DNA of 64,000 nt from Burkholderia sp. lig30 (GCF_000687455.2 NZ_JGVW01000093.1:1-64000), one strand, 5' to 3'. Shown: positions 38,847 to 47,601, counted from the first letter of the stretch. The notes: generated from the letters alone by a model not told the origin. Numbers and translations: made by a program.

Positions 38847-39743
38847 TCAGCGCGACGGGTCGCGCGCCTCGAAGAACGCGAGCACTTCCTCGATCAACGG
38901 CACCGGCGCTTCCTCGGGAATGTAGTGCCCGCATTCGATGGCGCGGCCGCTGACGTCGCGGGCGACCTGCCGCCACTCGTCGAGCGGATCGAAACAGCGC
39001 GCGACGATGCCGTTCTCGCCCCACAGCACGCGCAGCGGGCACGCAACCTTGTTGCCGCGTTCGAGATCCGCACGGTCGTGCTCGAGGTCGATCGTCGCCG
39101 ATGCGCGGTAGTCCTCGCACATCGCATGCACCGCCCCCGGCTGCGCGAGCGCATCGCGATACGCGCGCAGCGCCTCGGGCTCGAACGGCGCGAGGCCGGC
39201 CGAGCGGTTTCCCATCACGCGCTCGATGTACGCATCGGTGTTGCCGCCGATCAGCGTCTCCGGCAACGGCTCGGGCTGGATCAGGAAAAACCAGTGGAAA
39301 TACGCGGTCGCGAACGCGCGATCGGTTTTCTCGTACATCGCGAGCGTCGGCGCGATGTCGAGCAGCAGCATGCGCTCGACGGCGTCCGGATGATCGAGCG
39401 CCATCCGGTGCGCGACGCGCGCGCCGCGATCGTGCGCGCACACGTAAAAGCGCGTGAAGCCGAAATGCCGCATCACCGCGACCTGATCGGTGGCCATCGC
39501 GCGCTTCGAGTAAGGTGTGTGCTGAGGATCGCTCGTCGGCTTGCCCGACGCGCCGTAGCCGCGCAGGTCGGTCGCGATCACCGTGAAGTGGCGCGCGAGG
39601 GTCGCCGCAACGCGATGCCAGATCATGTGGGTCTGCGGATGGCCGTGCAGCAGCAGCAGCGGCGGCCCCGCGCCTCCTTTGACGCCGAAGATGTCGGTGT
39701 CCTGCACCGCTACGCGAAACGGTGCGAATGCCTCGAACGACAT
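38847..39743 (-). CDS. Alpha/beta hydrolase of the haloacetate/fluoroacetate dehalogenase family
   Basis: A 298-residue hydrolase that matches the fluoroacetate dehalogenase of Burkholderia sp. FA1 in every active-site residue I can place: nucleophile Asp105 with Arg106 and Arg109 (HDRGAR), Asp129 (LDIAPT), the halide-binding trio His150, Trp151 and Tyr212, and His273. DLRGYGASGKP and ALDHPD are family blocks. It should attack haloacetates, perhaps fluoroacetate, releasing glycolate; some relatives are epoxide hydrolases, so the substrate needs testing. It is divergent from the nitronate monooxygenase gene. Confidence 0.85.
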   Translation of the reverse strand: MSFEAFAPFRVAVQDTDIFGVKGGAGPPLLLLHGHPQTHMIWHRVAATLARHFTVIATDLRGYGASGKPTSDPQHTPYSKRAMATDQVAVMRHFGFTRFYVCAHDRGARVAHRMALDHPDAVERMLLLDIAPTLAMYEKTDRAFATAYFHWFFLIQPEPLPETLIGGNTDAYIERVMGNRSAGLAPFEPEALRAYRDALAQPGAVHAMCEDYRASATIDLEHDRADLERGNKVACPLRVLWGENGIVARCFDPLDEWRQVARDVSGRAIECGHYIPEEAPVPLIEEVLAFFEARDPSR

Positions 39744-40099
39744 GGTGTGGTTTCTCGTTGGTTTGTCGTGCGGCCATTGTAGGCGCGTGCGCGCCGCCGC
39801 ACAGCGTGCCCGCGGCCGGAATCAGGGAAACCGAGGACTCGCTCGATTGCCCGCGCGCCACGCGCGCCGCGAAGCTCGCCTATAATCGAACGGTCGTTCG
39901 CAACACCATGCTTCACCGGCTGTCCGGCCGCCGCGCATCGGCTGCATTCACGGCGCCGTTCGCGCGGCCGCGGCCGGCACGATCCGCTTTGCATGAGGCC
40001 AGTGTGCGAAGCACGGACCCGCGACAAGTGCCGATGCACTTTGGGCCGGGCCGACACAAGCGCCAAAGCGCCAACCCTGGTCGACAATGGAGACACAAC
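39744..40099. other. Divergent region between dehalogenase-like and nitronate monooxygenase genes
   Basis: The 356 bases hold a TATAAT and an adjacent perfect inverted repeat (39882-39901), with a leader of about 200 bases before the monooxygenase. An in-frame extension from an ATG at 39908 would add 64 Arg/Pro-rich residues to that protein and is not family-like. Confidence 0.55.
39882..39901 (+). promoter_or_regulatory. -10 element with overlapping TetR-type operator
   Basis: TATAAT at 39882 is followed directly by CGAACGGTCGTTCG, a perfect 6-bp inverted repeat with a 2-bp spacer. The shape is that of operators bound by TetR-family repressors, placed where bound protein would block transcription start. 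No clear -35 and no TetR gene are near. Confidence 0.5.
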
Positions 40100-41059
40100 A
40101 TGGCACTGCCCGCCGTCCTGCAGCATCTGACGCTGCCCGTCATCGCGTCGCCGATGTTCATCGTCAGCTATCCGGAACTCGTCCTCGCGCAATGCAAGGC
40201 CGGCATCGTCGGCTCGTTTCCGGCGCTCAACGCACGCCCCGCCGAGCTGCTCGACGAGTGGCTCACGCAGATCCAGGCGGAACTCGCCGACCACCGGGCG
40301 AAGCATCCGGATGCGGTGATCGGCCCGATCGCGGTCAACCAGATCGTCCACCAGTCGAACGCGCGGCTCGAGCACGACGTCCGCGTGTGCGTCGACCACA
40401 AGGTGCCGATCTTCATCACGAGCCTGCGCGCGCCCGCGCGCGAGATCGTCGACGCGGTGCACAGCTACGGCGGCATCGTGCTGCACGACGTGATCAACCT
40501 GCGCCACGCGCAAAAGGCGCTCGACGCGGGCGTCGACGGGCTGATCCTCGTCGCGGCCGGCGCGGGCGGCCACGCAGGCACCACGTCGCCGTTCGCGCTG
40601 GTCGGTGAAGTGCGCAGGATCTTCGACGGTCCGATCGTGCTGTCCGGCGCGATCGCGAACGGCGGCTCGATCCTCGCCGCGCAGGCGATGGGCGCCGATC
40701 TCGCCTACATGGGCACGCGCTTCATCGCGACGCAGGAAGCGCACGCGATCGACGACTACAAGCGCGCGATCCTCGGCGCGACGGCCGCCGACATCGTCTA
40801 CACGAATCTGTTCACCGGCGTGCACGGCAACTACATCCGCGAGAGCATCGAGAAGGCGGGGCTCGATCCGGACGCGCTGCCGGAATCCGACAAGTCGAAG
40901 ATGAACTTCGGCAGCGACAAGGCGAAGGCGTGGAAGGATATCTGGGGCGCGGGCCAGGGCGTCGGCCTGATGGACGACCTGCCCAGCGTCGCGACGCTCG
41001 TCGCGCGCCTGAAGCGCGAATACGACGAGACGCGCGCGCGGCTCGGGATCGCGCGCTAA
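40100..41059 (+). CDS. Nitronate monooxygenase (2-nitropropane dioxygenase family)
   Basis: A 319-residue FMN-dependent TIM-barrel enzyme that oxidises toxic nitronates to carbonyls and nitrite. MALPAVLQHLTLPVIASPMF is the family N-terminus; GAGGHAGTTSPFAL includes the catalytic His (AGGHAG), and SGAIANGGSILAAQAMGADLA is the FMN phosphate-binding region. The start at 40100 has GGAG upstream. An extended AT-box and operator lie about 200 bases before it. It is convergent with a LysR gene across an octamer array. Confidence 0.9.
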   Translation: MALPAVLQHLTLPVIASPMFIVSYPELVLAQCKAGIVGSFPALNARPAELLDEWLTQIQAELADHRAKHPDAVIGPIAVNQIVHQSNARLEHDVRVCVDHKVPIFITSLRAPAREIVDAVHSYGGIVLHDVINLRHAQKALDAGVDGLILVAAGAGGHAGTTSPFALVGEVRRIFDGPIVLSGAIANGGSILAAQAMGADLAYMGTRFIATQEAHAIDDYKRAILGATAADIVYTNLFTGVHGNYIRESIEKAGLDPDALPESDKSKMNFGSDKAKAWKDIWGAGQGVGLMDDLPSVATLVARLKREYDETRARLGIAR

Positions 41060-41066
41060 TACGCGC

Positions 41067-41135
41067 GCGGTGGTGCGGTGGTGCGGTGGTGCGGTGGTGC
41101 GGTGGTGCGGTGGTGCGGTGGTGCGGTGGTGCGGT
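41067..41135. repeat. Octamer tandem repeat, 8 copies
   Basis: GCGGTGGT is repeated eight times from 41067 to 41130, with a partial ninth copy. It occupies the space between two convergent stops. On the minus strand the array would read Pro-His-His-Arg-Thr-Thr-Ala-Pro in a chance frame. A likely variable-number locus. Confidence 0.95.
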
Positions 41136-41154
41136 GCGGTGGGCGACGCGGCGA

Positions 41155-42117
41155 TCAACCGGCGCGCTTGATCCGCGTGATCGGCCGCACGCGCAGCCGC
41201 GCCTCGATCGACGGGCACAGCGACTGCCCTTCGAAGCGCGCGACGAGGAAATCGACGAACGAGCGCACCTTCGCCGACACGTGACGGCGGCTCGCATACA
41301 CCGCGTAGATCGGCAGCTCGCGCGGCGGCACCGCGTCGAGCAGCACCGGCACGAGGCGGCCCGCCTCGATGTCGTCGCCGGCGACTTCGGTGCCGAGCAG
41401 CGCGATGCCCGCACCGCCGAGCACGGCCTCGCGCAAGCCTTCGAGGTGGTTGACGATCAGGTTGCCGGCGAGGCTCACGCGCGACGCGGCGGCCGCGTCG
41501 AGCACCATCGAATCGAGCGACGACGCGTTCGGCTCGCGGCGCAAATAGTTGTGCCGGGCCAGATCGGCGATCGTCTCCGGCGTGCCGCGCTTCGCGAGGT
41601 AGTCGGGCGACGCGACAAGCAGGATGTGCGCGGTGGCGATCTGCCGTGCGACCAGCGACGACGACTTGAGGCCGCCCGGCGCGGCCCGCACCGCGACGTC
41701 ATAGCCTTCGTCGATCAATTCGACGACACGGTCGGACAGCGTGATCTCGACCGTGACCTCGGGATAGTGCGCGGCGTAGTCGGTCACGGCCTGCATCACG
41801 TGCCGCAGCCCGAACGCGGACAGCGACGTCACGCGCAGCCGACCTTGCGGCACGACGCTCGCGGCGCTGACCGCCTGGCCCGCTTCGTCCAGCTCGGACA
41901 GCGCCTGCACGAGGCGCTCGTAATATTCGCGCCCCGCCTCGGTCGGCGCGACGCGGCGCGTCGTGCGGTGAAGCAGCCGCGCGCCGAGCTGCTGCTCGAG
42001 ATGCATCACGTGCTTGCTCGCCATCGCCGCCGACATCTGCATGCGCTCCGCCGCGCCGACGAAGCTGCCCACTTCGACGACGTAGCGAAACACATTCATG
42101 CTGACGAGGGTATCCAT
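41155..42117 (-). CDS. LysR-family transcriptional regulator
   Basis: A 320-residue regulator with an N-terminal winged helix-turn-helix (residues 1-65, VVEVGSFVGAAERMQMSAAM, then HLEQQLGARLLHRTTRR) and the periplasmic-binding-protein-like effector domain from about residue 95. It resembles the subgroup of LysR proteins with MNVFRYVVEVGSF starts; an ATG six codons downstream (42099) is also possible. It lies 139 bases downstream of the porin gene on the same strand. The target is unknown. Confidence 0.9.
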   Translation of the reverse strand: MDTLVSMNVFRYVVEVGSFVGAAERMQMSAAMASKHVMHLEQQLGARLLHRTTRRVAPTEAGREYYERLVQALSELDEAGQAVSAASVVPQGRLRVTSLSAFGLRHVMQAVTDYAAHYPEVTVEITLSDRVVELIDEGYDVAVRAAPGGLKSSSLVARQIATAHILLVASPDYLAKRGTPETIADLARHNYLRREPNASSLDSMVLDAAAASRVSLAGNLIVNHLEGLREAVLGGAGIALLGTEVAGDDIEAGRLVPVLLDAVPPRELPIYAVYASRRHVSAKVRSFVDFLVARFEGQSLCPSIEARLRVRPITRIKRAG

Positions 42118-42256
42118 CGATCCAGGCTCGCAATCCCAACGGATGATTCAATTCCGGACAACTTTAGCAAAAGCTGTGTGATCGAAAGGTCAACAAAAGC
42201 AAAACAGCACGGCGCGGACGACGCGCGTTCACCACGAAAATGCGCGGCGCCGCACG

Positions 42257-43330
42257 TCAGAATTTCGCCCGCAGGCCACCGCCGAAGCTATTGCCGTTCG
42301 ACAGGCCGCTCAGGTGATCGTTCATGTACGCGGCATAGACGTCGGTGCGTTTCGACAGCGGATAGTCGTAGCCGACGGCCCAGGTCTGGCGGGTCTGGTT
42401 CAGGCCGCCCGCATCGCGCGAGTACGCATACGACGCCATCGCGCACCCCGCGCCGAGCGGCACCGTCATGCCGCCTTGCGCGGTGTTGACGTGCCAGCCG
42501 CCGCTGGCCTGGTCGTTCTTCGTGTACATGTACTGGCCGAACAGCTTCGCGTATTTCAGATCGTAAGTCATCCCGACTTGTGCGATGCCCTGCCCCTTCA
42601 TCCCCGCGACCAGCGCGCCGAGATCCTGCGCGTTGTTGTTGAAGTTCACGTACTGGTAGACGGCAGTCGCGGCGAACGGCCCGCTCGCGTAGTTGAACTG
42701 TGCGCTCCACTTCTTCGCGCCGTTTCCGCCGGCCTGGTTGCCGAACGCGTACATCGCGCCCGCGGTGAAGCCCGCGAGGTTCGGCGACGTGTACGACACC
42801 GCGTTGTTCCAGCCCGAGTCGCCGACCGCGCCCTGATCGCTCGGATAGGCCGGATACGTGCCGAGCCCGAGGAACGCGTGATAGACCATCGGCGAGAATT
42901 CGTACGAGTCGAAGAACGGATTGAACAGGATCGTCGACAGGAACAGGTGCGTCGTCAGGCGGCCGGCGGTCACGGTGCCGTATGGCGAATTGATGCCGAC
43001 GTACGCGTTGCGCGCGAAATACGTGTCGCCGTCGAAGCGGCCGTAATGGCCGTTCTCCGCGCGAAAGAAGCTCTCGATCGTGAAGATCGCCTGATAGCCG
43101 CCGCCGAGATCCTCGGAGCCGTGTACGCCCCAGTAGGACGTCGACATGCCGCCGCCCTGGATGCCCCATGCGCGCTCGCTGCCCGGAAACTTCTGCGCGC
43201 CGATCCATTCGTCCACCTGACCATAGAGCGACACGCTCGATTGCGCGCGGGCGGGAACGGCGACGGCGCACGCGGCGGCCGCGATCAGCATGACGGCCGC
43301 GCCCTGCGCACGGCCAGCGAATGAATGCAT
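42257..43330 (-). CDS. Outer-membrane porin (Gram-negative general porin family)
   Basis: A 357-residue trimeric-type porin precursor. The signal peptide runs to about residue 30 (AVAVPARAQ), the mature protein begins SSVSLYGQVDEWIG, and the chain ends in the C-terminal Phe motif (GGGLRAKF) used for outer-membrane assembly. Alternating aromatic strands run throughout. The start at 43330 has TGGAG upstream. Substrate range unknown. It is flanked by a LysR gene downstream and a small secreted protein upstream. Confidence 0.92.
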   Translation of the reverse strand: MHSFAGRAQGAAVMLIAAAACAVAVPARAQSSVSLYGQVDEWIGAQKFPGSERAWGIQGGGMSTSYWGVHGSEDLGGGYQAIFTIESFFRAENGHYGRFDGDTYFARNAYVGINSPYGTVTAGRLTTHLFLSTILFNPFFDSYEFSPMVYHAFLGLGTYPAYPSDQGAVGDSGWNNAVSYTSPNLAGFTAGAMYAFGNQAGGNGAKKWSAQFNYASGPFAATAVYQYVNFNNNAQDLGALVAGMKGQGIAQVGMTYDLKYAKLFGQYMYTKNDQASGGWHVNTAQGGMTVPLGAGCAMASYAYSRDAGGLNQTRQTWAVGYDYPLSKRTDVYAAYMNDHLSGLSNGNSFGGGLRAKF

Positions 43331-43709
43331 GGGATCTCCAGGTATTGTCGAAATCGAAGCGAGCGGCGCACGCGTCGTTGTTATGAGGTCAGTGCGTGCG
43401 TCGGGCCGGGGCGCGGCCATCTTTTCGGATCACGAAGCCAGTCGGAAACGACGGCTTTTATTGCGGGTAGAGCGGCGGCATCGACTTCGCGGTGGTGATA
43501 CGGGGACAGGCAGGCGCGCAGGCGGCGGCCGCGCACGGCGCGTCATGCGCGGCGGCGGCGCGCCGGCATCGACGGCACTTCGGCTCGCACGACGCAAGCC
43601 GCGCGAGCCGGGCGCGAAAGATAGCGCAATGTGACGGGGAAACGGCGAAAATCTGCGCGCGACTGTGGCGAAATCGCATCAACCGGCGGGCACGGGGCCC
43701 GCGTCGCGC
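43331..43709. other. Gene-free stretch upstream of the porin
   Basis: These 379 bases should contain the porin promoter. A 74-codon minus-strand frame (43458-43682) is Cys/Ala/Arg-rich, lacks a ribosome-binding site and looks like a chance frame. I see no operator or repeat. Confidence 0.5.
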
Positions 43710-44186
43710 TCAGTTTCGGTAGAACGGCGAAAAGAATGGCGAGCGCGCGGGCTCTTCCTGCGAGCGGGGCGGCGGCATCGGTCGGCCGCCGCGCTCCTCG
43801 TTGTAGCGCGCGACGTCCGCGCGGATCGAACCGTTGCGTACCGGTACGTTCGCGCTGCCCGGCGGATGCGGCATCTGGCGCGCATCGGCGCTGATCGGAC
43901 GGTACGGGCTCCGCGTGGCGTAATGGCCGTACGATGGCGTCGGCCGCAGCCCCCAGCGCGAGCCGTAGCCGTTCATGCCGAGCCGCGCGCCGCCGCGCTC
44001 GCGGCCGCCGCCCGCGAAAGGATCGCGGCGCCAGCCCGCATGGCCGCCGGGCTCGGAACCGTACGCATGCGCGCCACCGCCGCCGTGCCCGCCGTGCGGG
44101 GGCTGCGCGAGCGCGAGCGGCATCAGCAGCACGCCCAGCGCGCCCGCCACCCATCGTCCGATCTTCCGCTTCACCCGTTCCGTCAT
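43710..44186 (-). CDS. Hypothetical secreted Gly/His/Pro-rich protein
   Basis: I do not recognise the family. The 158-residue product has a basic start and hydrophobic stretch (MTERVKRKIGRWVAGALGVL then LMPLALA, about 27 residues) that looks like a signal peptide. A low-complexity Gly/His region follows (PPHGGHGGGGAHAYG), then an Arg/Pro-rich part ending FFSPFYRN. It is probably periplasmic and largely disordered. A 15-bp inverted repeat lies about 125 bases upstream of its start. Confidence 0.65.
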   Translation of the reverse strand: MTERVKRKIGRWVAGALGVLLMPLALAQPPHGGHGGGGAHAYGSEPGGHAGWRRDPFAGGGRERGGARLGMNGYGSRWGLRPTPSYGHYATRSPYRPISADARQMPHPPGSANVPVRNGSIRADVARYNEERGGRPMPPPRSQEEPARSPFFSPFYRN

Positions 44187-44537
44187 CGTTCCATGCCTGA
44201 TTGCACGCCTCGGCGCGCGCCCCCCGAGAGGGGCGCAAGCCGTCCAGCAGTAATGTATGAGCGGGGCGAAAGTGTGTCGAGCCGAAAAGTGTTAGGCCGC
44301 GGGCACCGGTGTAACACCGTGTTACCGCTGACTTTTTCCATGACGGAGACCGATCGCGGACGTCCGTTCCGGGGCCTTTTTTCGCCGCCGCGCAGCCGGG
44401 AATTCCGGGCCGGAACATGCAACAAACTCATCAATCGATTCATACAATGAATTTGCCTATTGAATGAGCAACCGGGACAATACGCCCATTCGTCGCGTGC
44501 CCGGCACGCGTTCCCTGTCGTATCGAACGAGATTCCG
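44187..44537. other. Divergent region between the secreted protein and symporter genes
   Basis: The 351 bases hold a perfect 7-bp inverted repeat at 44311-44325. Toward the symporter gene the DNA becomes AT-richer (about 44420-44470), where its promoter probably lies. No gene is seen. Confidence 0.5.
44311..44325. promoter_or_regulatory. Perfect inverted repeat GTAACAC-C-GTGTTAC
   Basis: A 7-1-7 palindrome, about 125 bases upstream of the minus-strand secreted-protein gene and 210 bases before the symporter gene. The GTAACA core resembles sites of OmpR/RstA-type response regulators, but the true binder is unknown. Confidence 0.45.
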
Positions 44538-45572
44538 ATGGCCCGTCCCCGTTTCCTCCCCGACAACTTCACGCTCGCCCTCGTCGGCACCGTCGTGCTC
44601 GCGAGCCTGCTGCCGTGCCACGGCGCCGCCGCGCACGCGTTCAACTGGGCGACCAACATCGCGGTCGGCCTGCTGTTCTTCCTGCACGGCGCGAAGCTGT
44701 CGCGCGAAGCGGTCGTCGCCGGCGCGACGCACTGGCGCCTGCACGCGGTCGTGCTGGCGAGCACCTTTGCGCTGTTCCCGCTGCTCGGCCTCGCGCTGAA
44801 GCCGGTGCTGCAGCCGCTCGTCACGCCGGCGCTGTACGCGGGCGTGCTGTTCCTCTGCACGCTGCCGTCCACCGTGCAGTCGTCGATCGCGTTCACGTCG
44901 ATCGCGAAGGGCAACGTGCCCGCCGCCGTCTGCTCGGCATCGGCGTCGAGCCTGCTCGGGATCTTCATCACGCCGGCGCTGGTCGGGCTGATGATCACGT
45001 CGCAATCCGCCGCGTCCGCGTCGCCGTGGAGCACGGTCGGCAGCATCGTGATGCAGCTGCTCGTGCCGTTCATCGCCGGGCAGCTGCTGCGGCCCGTGAT
45101 CGGCGCGTGGATCGACCGCAATCGAGGCGTGCTGCGCTTCGTCGACCAGGGATCGATCCTGCTCGTCGTCTACGTCGCGTTCAGCGAGGCGGTCAACCAG
45201 GGGCTCTGGCACCAGATTCCGCCGCGCGCGCTCGGCGGGCTGCTGGTCGTCAACGTGACGCTGCTGGCGATCGCGCTCGTGCTCACCGCGTTCGTCAGCA
45301 AGCGGCTCGGCTTCAGTCGCGCCGACCAGATCACGATCGTCTTCTGCGGCTCGAAGAAGAGCCTGGCCTCCGGCGTGCCGATGGCGAAGGTGATTTTCTC
45401 CGCACATGCGGTCGGCGCGATCGTGCTGCCGCTGATGCTGTTCCACCAGATCCAGCTGATGACCTGCGCGGCGCTCGCGCAGCGCTGGGGCTCGCGCGCC
45501 CCGGGCCGCGAGCGCGACGCGAACGGCGCCACCGCCGGCCCGCGCGCGGCGCTCAACGCAGGCAAGCACTGA
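44538..45572 (+). CDS. Bile acid:sodium symporter family transporter (YfeH-like)
   Basis: A 344-residue inner-membrane protein with about ten hydrophobic segments, starting MARPRFLPDNFTLALVGTVVL. TLPSTVQSSIAFTSIAKGNV and FCGSKKSLASGVPMAKVIF are the conserved blocks of the SBF-like/YfeH branch. The substrate is unknown; members move organic anions or drugs with sodium. The hydrophilic C-tail (from about 320) is probably cytoplasmic. A longer frame upstream is hydrophilic and unlike the family. Confidence 0.85.
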   Translation: MARPRFLPDNFTLALVGTVVLASLLPCHGAAAHAFNWATNIAVGLLFFLHGAKLSREAVVAGATHWRLHAVVLASTFALFPLLGLALKPVLQPLVTPALYAGVLFLCTLPSTVQSSIAFTSIAKGNVPAAVCSASASSLLGIFITPALVGLMITSQSAASASPWSTVGSIVMQLLVPFIAGQLLRPVIGAWIDRNRGVLRFVDQGSILLVVYVAFSEAVNQGLWHQIPPRALGGLLVVNVTLLAIALVLTAFVSKRLGFSRADQITIVFCGSKKSLASGVPMAKVIFSAHAVGAIVLPLMLFHQIQLMTCAALAQRWGSRAPGRERDANGATAGPRAALNAGKH

Positions 45573-45631
45573 CCCGCCTGCAGCGCTCGGCACAGGCCAA
45601 GCGCTGCCCCCATGCGGCGCCGCCGCGCGAC

Positions 45632-45677
45632 GCATCGCGGCGGTGCATCGCGGCGGTGCATCGCGGCGGTGCATCGC
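45632..45677. repeat. 13-bp tandem repeat, 3.5 copies
   Basis: GCATCGCGGCGGT is repeated three times and followed by GCATCGC. It is intergenic, about 75 bases before the EAL-GGDDF gene, so copy changes could alter promoter spacing. Confidence 0.9.
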
Positions 45678-45753
45678 TTCACGAAAAGTTCATTCAAGTC
45701 CCGCTCGGCGCGGCCGTTAAGCTAGACGATTCGTCGTTTCAGCCGCTCCGCCC

Positions 45754-47601
45754 ATGTCCTCGACCGCCGCCCCCGAACCCGCGACCATCGCCCGATTGAT
45801 CGCGGATCGCGCGCTCGCCGCCGTCTTTCAGCCGATCGTCGATCTTGGCGCGGGCGCCATCTTCGGCTACGAAGGGCTGATCCGCGGCCCGCGCGGCAGC
45901 ACGCTCGAGACGCCCGCCGCGCTGTTCGCGCAGGCCGCGCGCGAAGGCGCAACTGTCGCGCTCGAACATGCGGCCGCCGCGACCTGCATCGACGCGTTCG
46001 CGGCGCTCGGCTGCGACGGCAAGCTGTTCCTGAACTTCAGCGCGGCCGCAATCCTCGCGCTCACGCGCGAACGCGGGCGCGCCCGCGCGCTGCTCGCTCG
46101 CGCGCAGTTCGCCGTCGAGCGCATCGTGATCGAGCTGACCGAACAGAACGCGATTCACGACATCGAGGATTTCGTGCCGGCGATCGCGTCGGTGCGCGAA
46201 GCGGGCGTCCAGTTCGCGCTCGACGACTACGGCACCGCGAACGCCAGCATGAACCTGTGGCTGCGACTGCATCCCGACGTCGTGAAGATCGACCGCTTCT
46301 TCATCCACGACATCGCGCGCGATCCGCTGAAATTCGAGGCGGTCAAGGCGATGCAGCACTTCGCACACGCGAGCGGCGCGCGGCTGATCGCCGAGGGCAT
46401 CGAGAACGAGGCCGACCTGATCGTCGTGCGCGACATGGGCATCAGCTGCGTGCAGGGATTCCTGATCGGGCGCCCGGCCGCGCAGCCGGCGCGCGACGTC
46501 GAGCACGCGGCGCGCGACGCGCTCCGCACGCCGCACATCGCGGTGTTTCCGGGCACGCCGCGCGCGGCCCGCACATCGCACTCGAGCGGCACGGTCGCCG
46601 CGCGGATGCTGGTCGCGGCGCCCGCGCTGCCGCGCGACGCGACCAATAACGACGTTCTCGACCTGTTCAACCGGATGCCGGAGCTGCACGCGGTCGCGCT
46701 CGTCGACGACGACGCGCGGCCGATCGCGCTCGTCAACCGGCGCCACTTCATGGATCGCCACGCGCTGCCGTACCACAGCGAAGTGTTCGGCAGGAAGCCG
46801 TGCCTGCAGTTCGCGAACGACGCGCCGCTGCTGATCGAGAACGCGACGCCGGTCGAGCAGCTCGTGCGGCTGCTCGCGAACCACGATCAGCGCTATCTCG
46901 CCGACGGCTTCGTGATCACCGAGCATGGCCGCTATCTCGGGCTCGGCACCGGCGAGAACCTGGTGCGCGCGGTCACGGAAGCGCGCATCGAGGCGGCGCG
47001 CTACGCGAATCCGCTGACGTCGCTGCCCGGCAACATCCCGATCAGCGCGCACATCGACCGGCTGCTCGAACGCGACGCGGGGTTCCACGCGTGCTATGTC
47101 GATCTCAACCAGTTCAAGCCGTTCAACGACCAGTACGGCTACTGGCAGGGCGACGAGGTGCTGAAGTTCGCGGCGAGCGTGCTCGCCGACGCCTGCGACC
47201 CGAAGCGGGATTTCCTCGGGCACGTCGGCGGCGACGATTTCCTGGTGCTGTTCCAGAGCGACGACTGGGAAACCCGCGCCGCCACCGCGATCCGCCGCTT
47301 CAACCAGGGCGCGCTGCGCTTCTACACGCAGGCGGACCAGGACGCGGGCGGCCTGCACGGCGAGGACCGCCACGGCAACCCGGCGTTCTTCGGCTTCGTC
47401 ACGATGGCGATCGGCGCGGTCGGCGTGCCGCCCGGCCTGCGCGACACGATCCGCTACGGCAGCGACGAGATCGCATCGGTCGCGGCGCTCGCGAAACGAC
47501 GCGCGAAGCGGCAGCCGGGCGGGCTCGCGGTCGTCGATCTCGACGCCGGCGGCGCGTCGCTGCGCGCACGCGGCGTGCCGTCACCGTCCACGGGACGCTG
47601 A
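45754..47601 (+). CDS. EAL-CBS-GGDDF cyclic-di-GMP protein
   Basis: A 615-residue cytoplasmic protein with reversed order: an EAL domain first (about 15-245), a middle region with two CBS-like motifs (about 285-405), then a GGDEF-type domain (about 410-585). The EAL part keeps the catalytic residues: Glu40 (as EGL), Asn94, Glu127, Asp157-Asp158, Lys178, Glu214 and Gln234. The cyclase part has DLNQFKPFNDQYGYWQGDEV and GGDDF at 492-496, which could still be active, but the RxxD inhibitory site is absent. The CBS pair suggests control by an adenine nucleotide. The net activity cannot be predicted. Confidence 0.88.
   Translation: MSSTAAPEPATIARLIADRALAAVFQPIVDLGAGAIFGYEGLIRGPRGSTLETPAALFAQAAREGATVALEHAAAATCIDAFAALGCDGKLFLNFSAAAILALTRERGRARALLARAQFAVERIVIELTEQNAIHDIEDFVPAIASVREAGVQFALDDYGTANASMNLWLRLHPDVVKIDRFFIHDIARDPLKFEAVKAMQHFAHASGARLIAEGIENEADLIVVRDMGISCVQGFLIGRPAAQPARDVEHAARDALRTPHIAVFPGTPRAARTSHSSGTVAARMLVAAPALPRDATNNDVLDLFNRMPELHAVALVDDDARPIALVNRRHFMDRHALPYHSEVFGRKPCLQFANDAPLLIENATPVEQLVRLLANHDQRYLADGFVITEHGRYLGLGTGENLVRAVTEARIEAARYANPLTSLPGNIPISAHIDRLLERDAGFHACYVDLNQFKPFNDQYGYWQGDEVLKFAASVLADACDPKRDFLGHVGGDDFLVLFQSDDWETRAATAIRRFNQGALRFYTQADQDAGGLHGEDRHGNPAFFGFVTMAIGAVGVPPGLRDTIRYGSDEIASVAALAKRRAKRQPGGLAVVDLDAGGASLRARGVPSPSTGR

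Noticed and set aside
39908-40099. 64-residue N-terminal extension of the nitronate monooxygenase
   Set aside because: The extension is Arg/Pro-rich and unlike the family; the start at 40100 has GGAG and the conserved N-terminus.
43458-43682. 74-residue Cys-rich frame upstream of the porin
   Set aside because: No ribosome-binding site, composition like a chance frame, and it lies in the expected porin promoter region.
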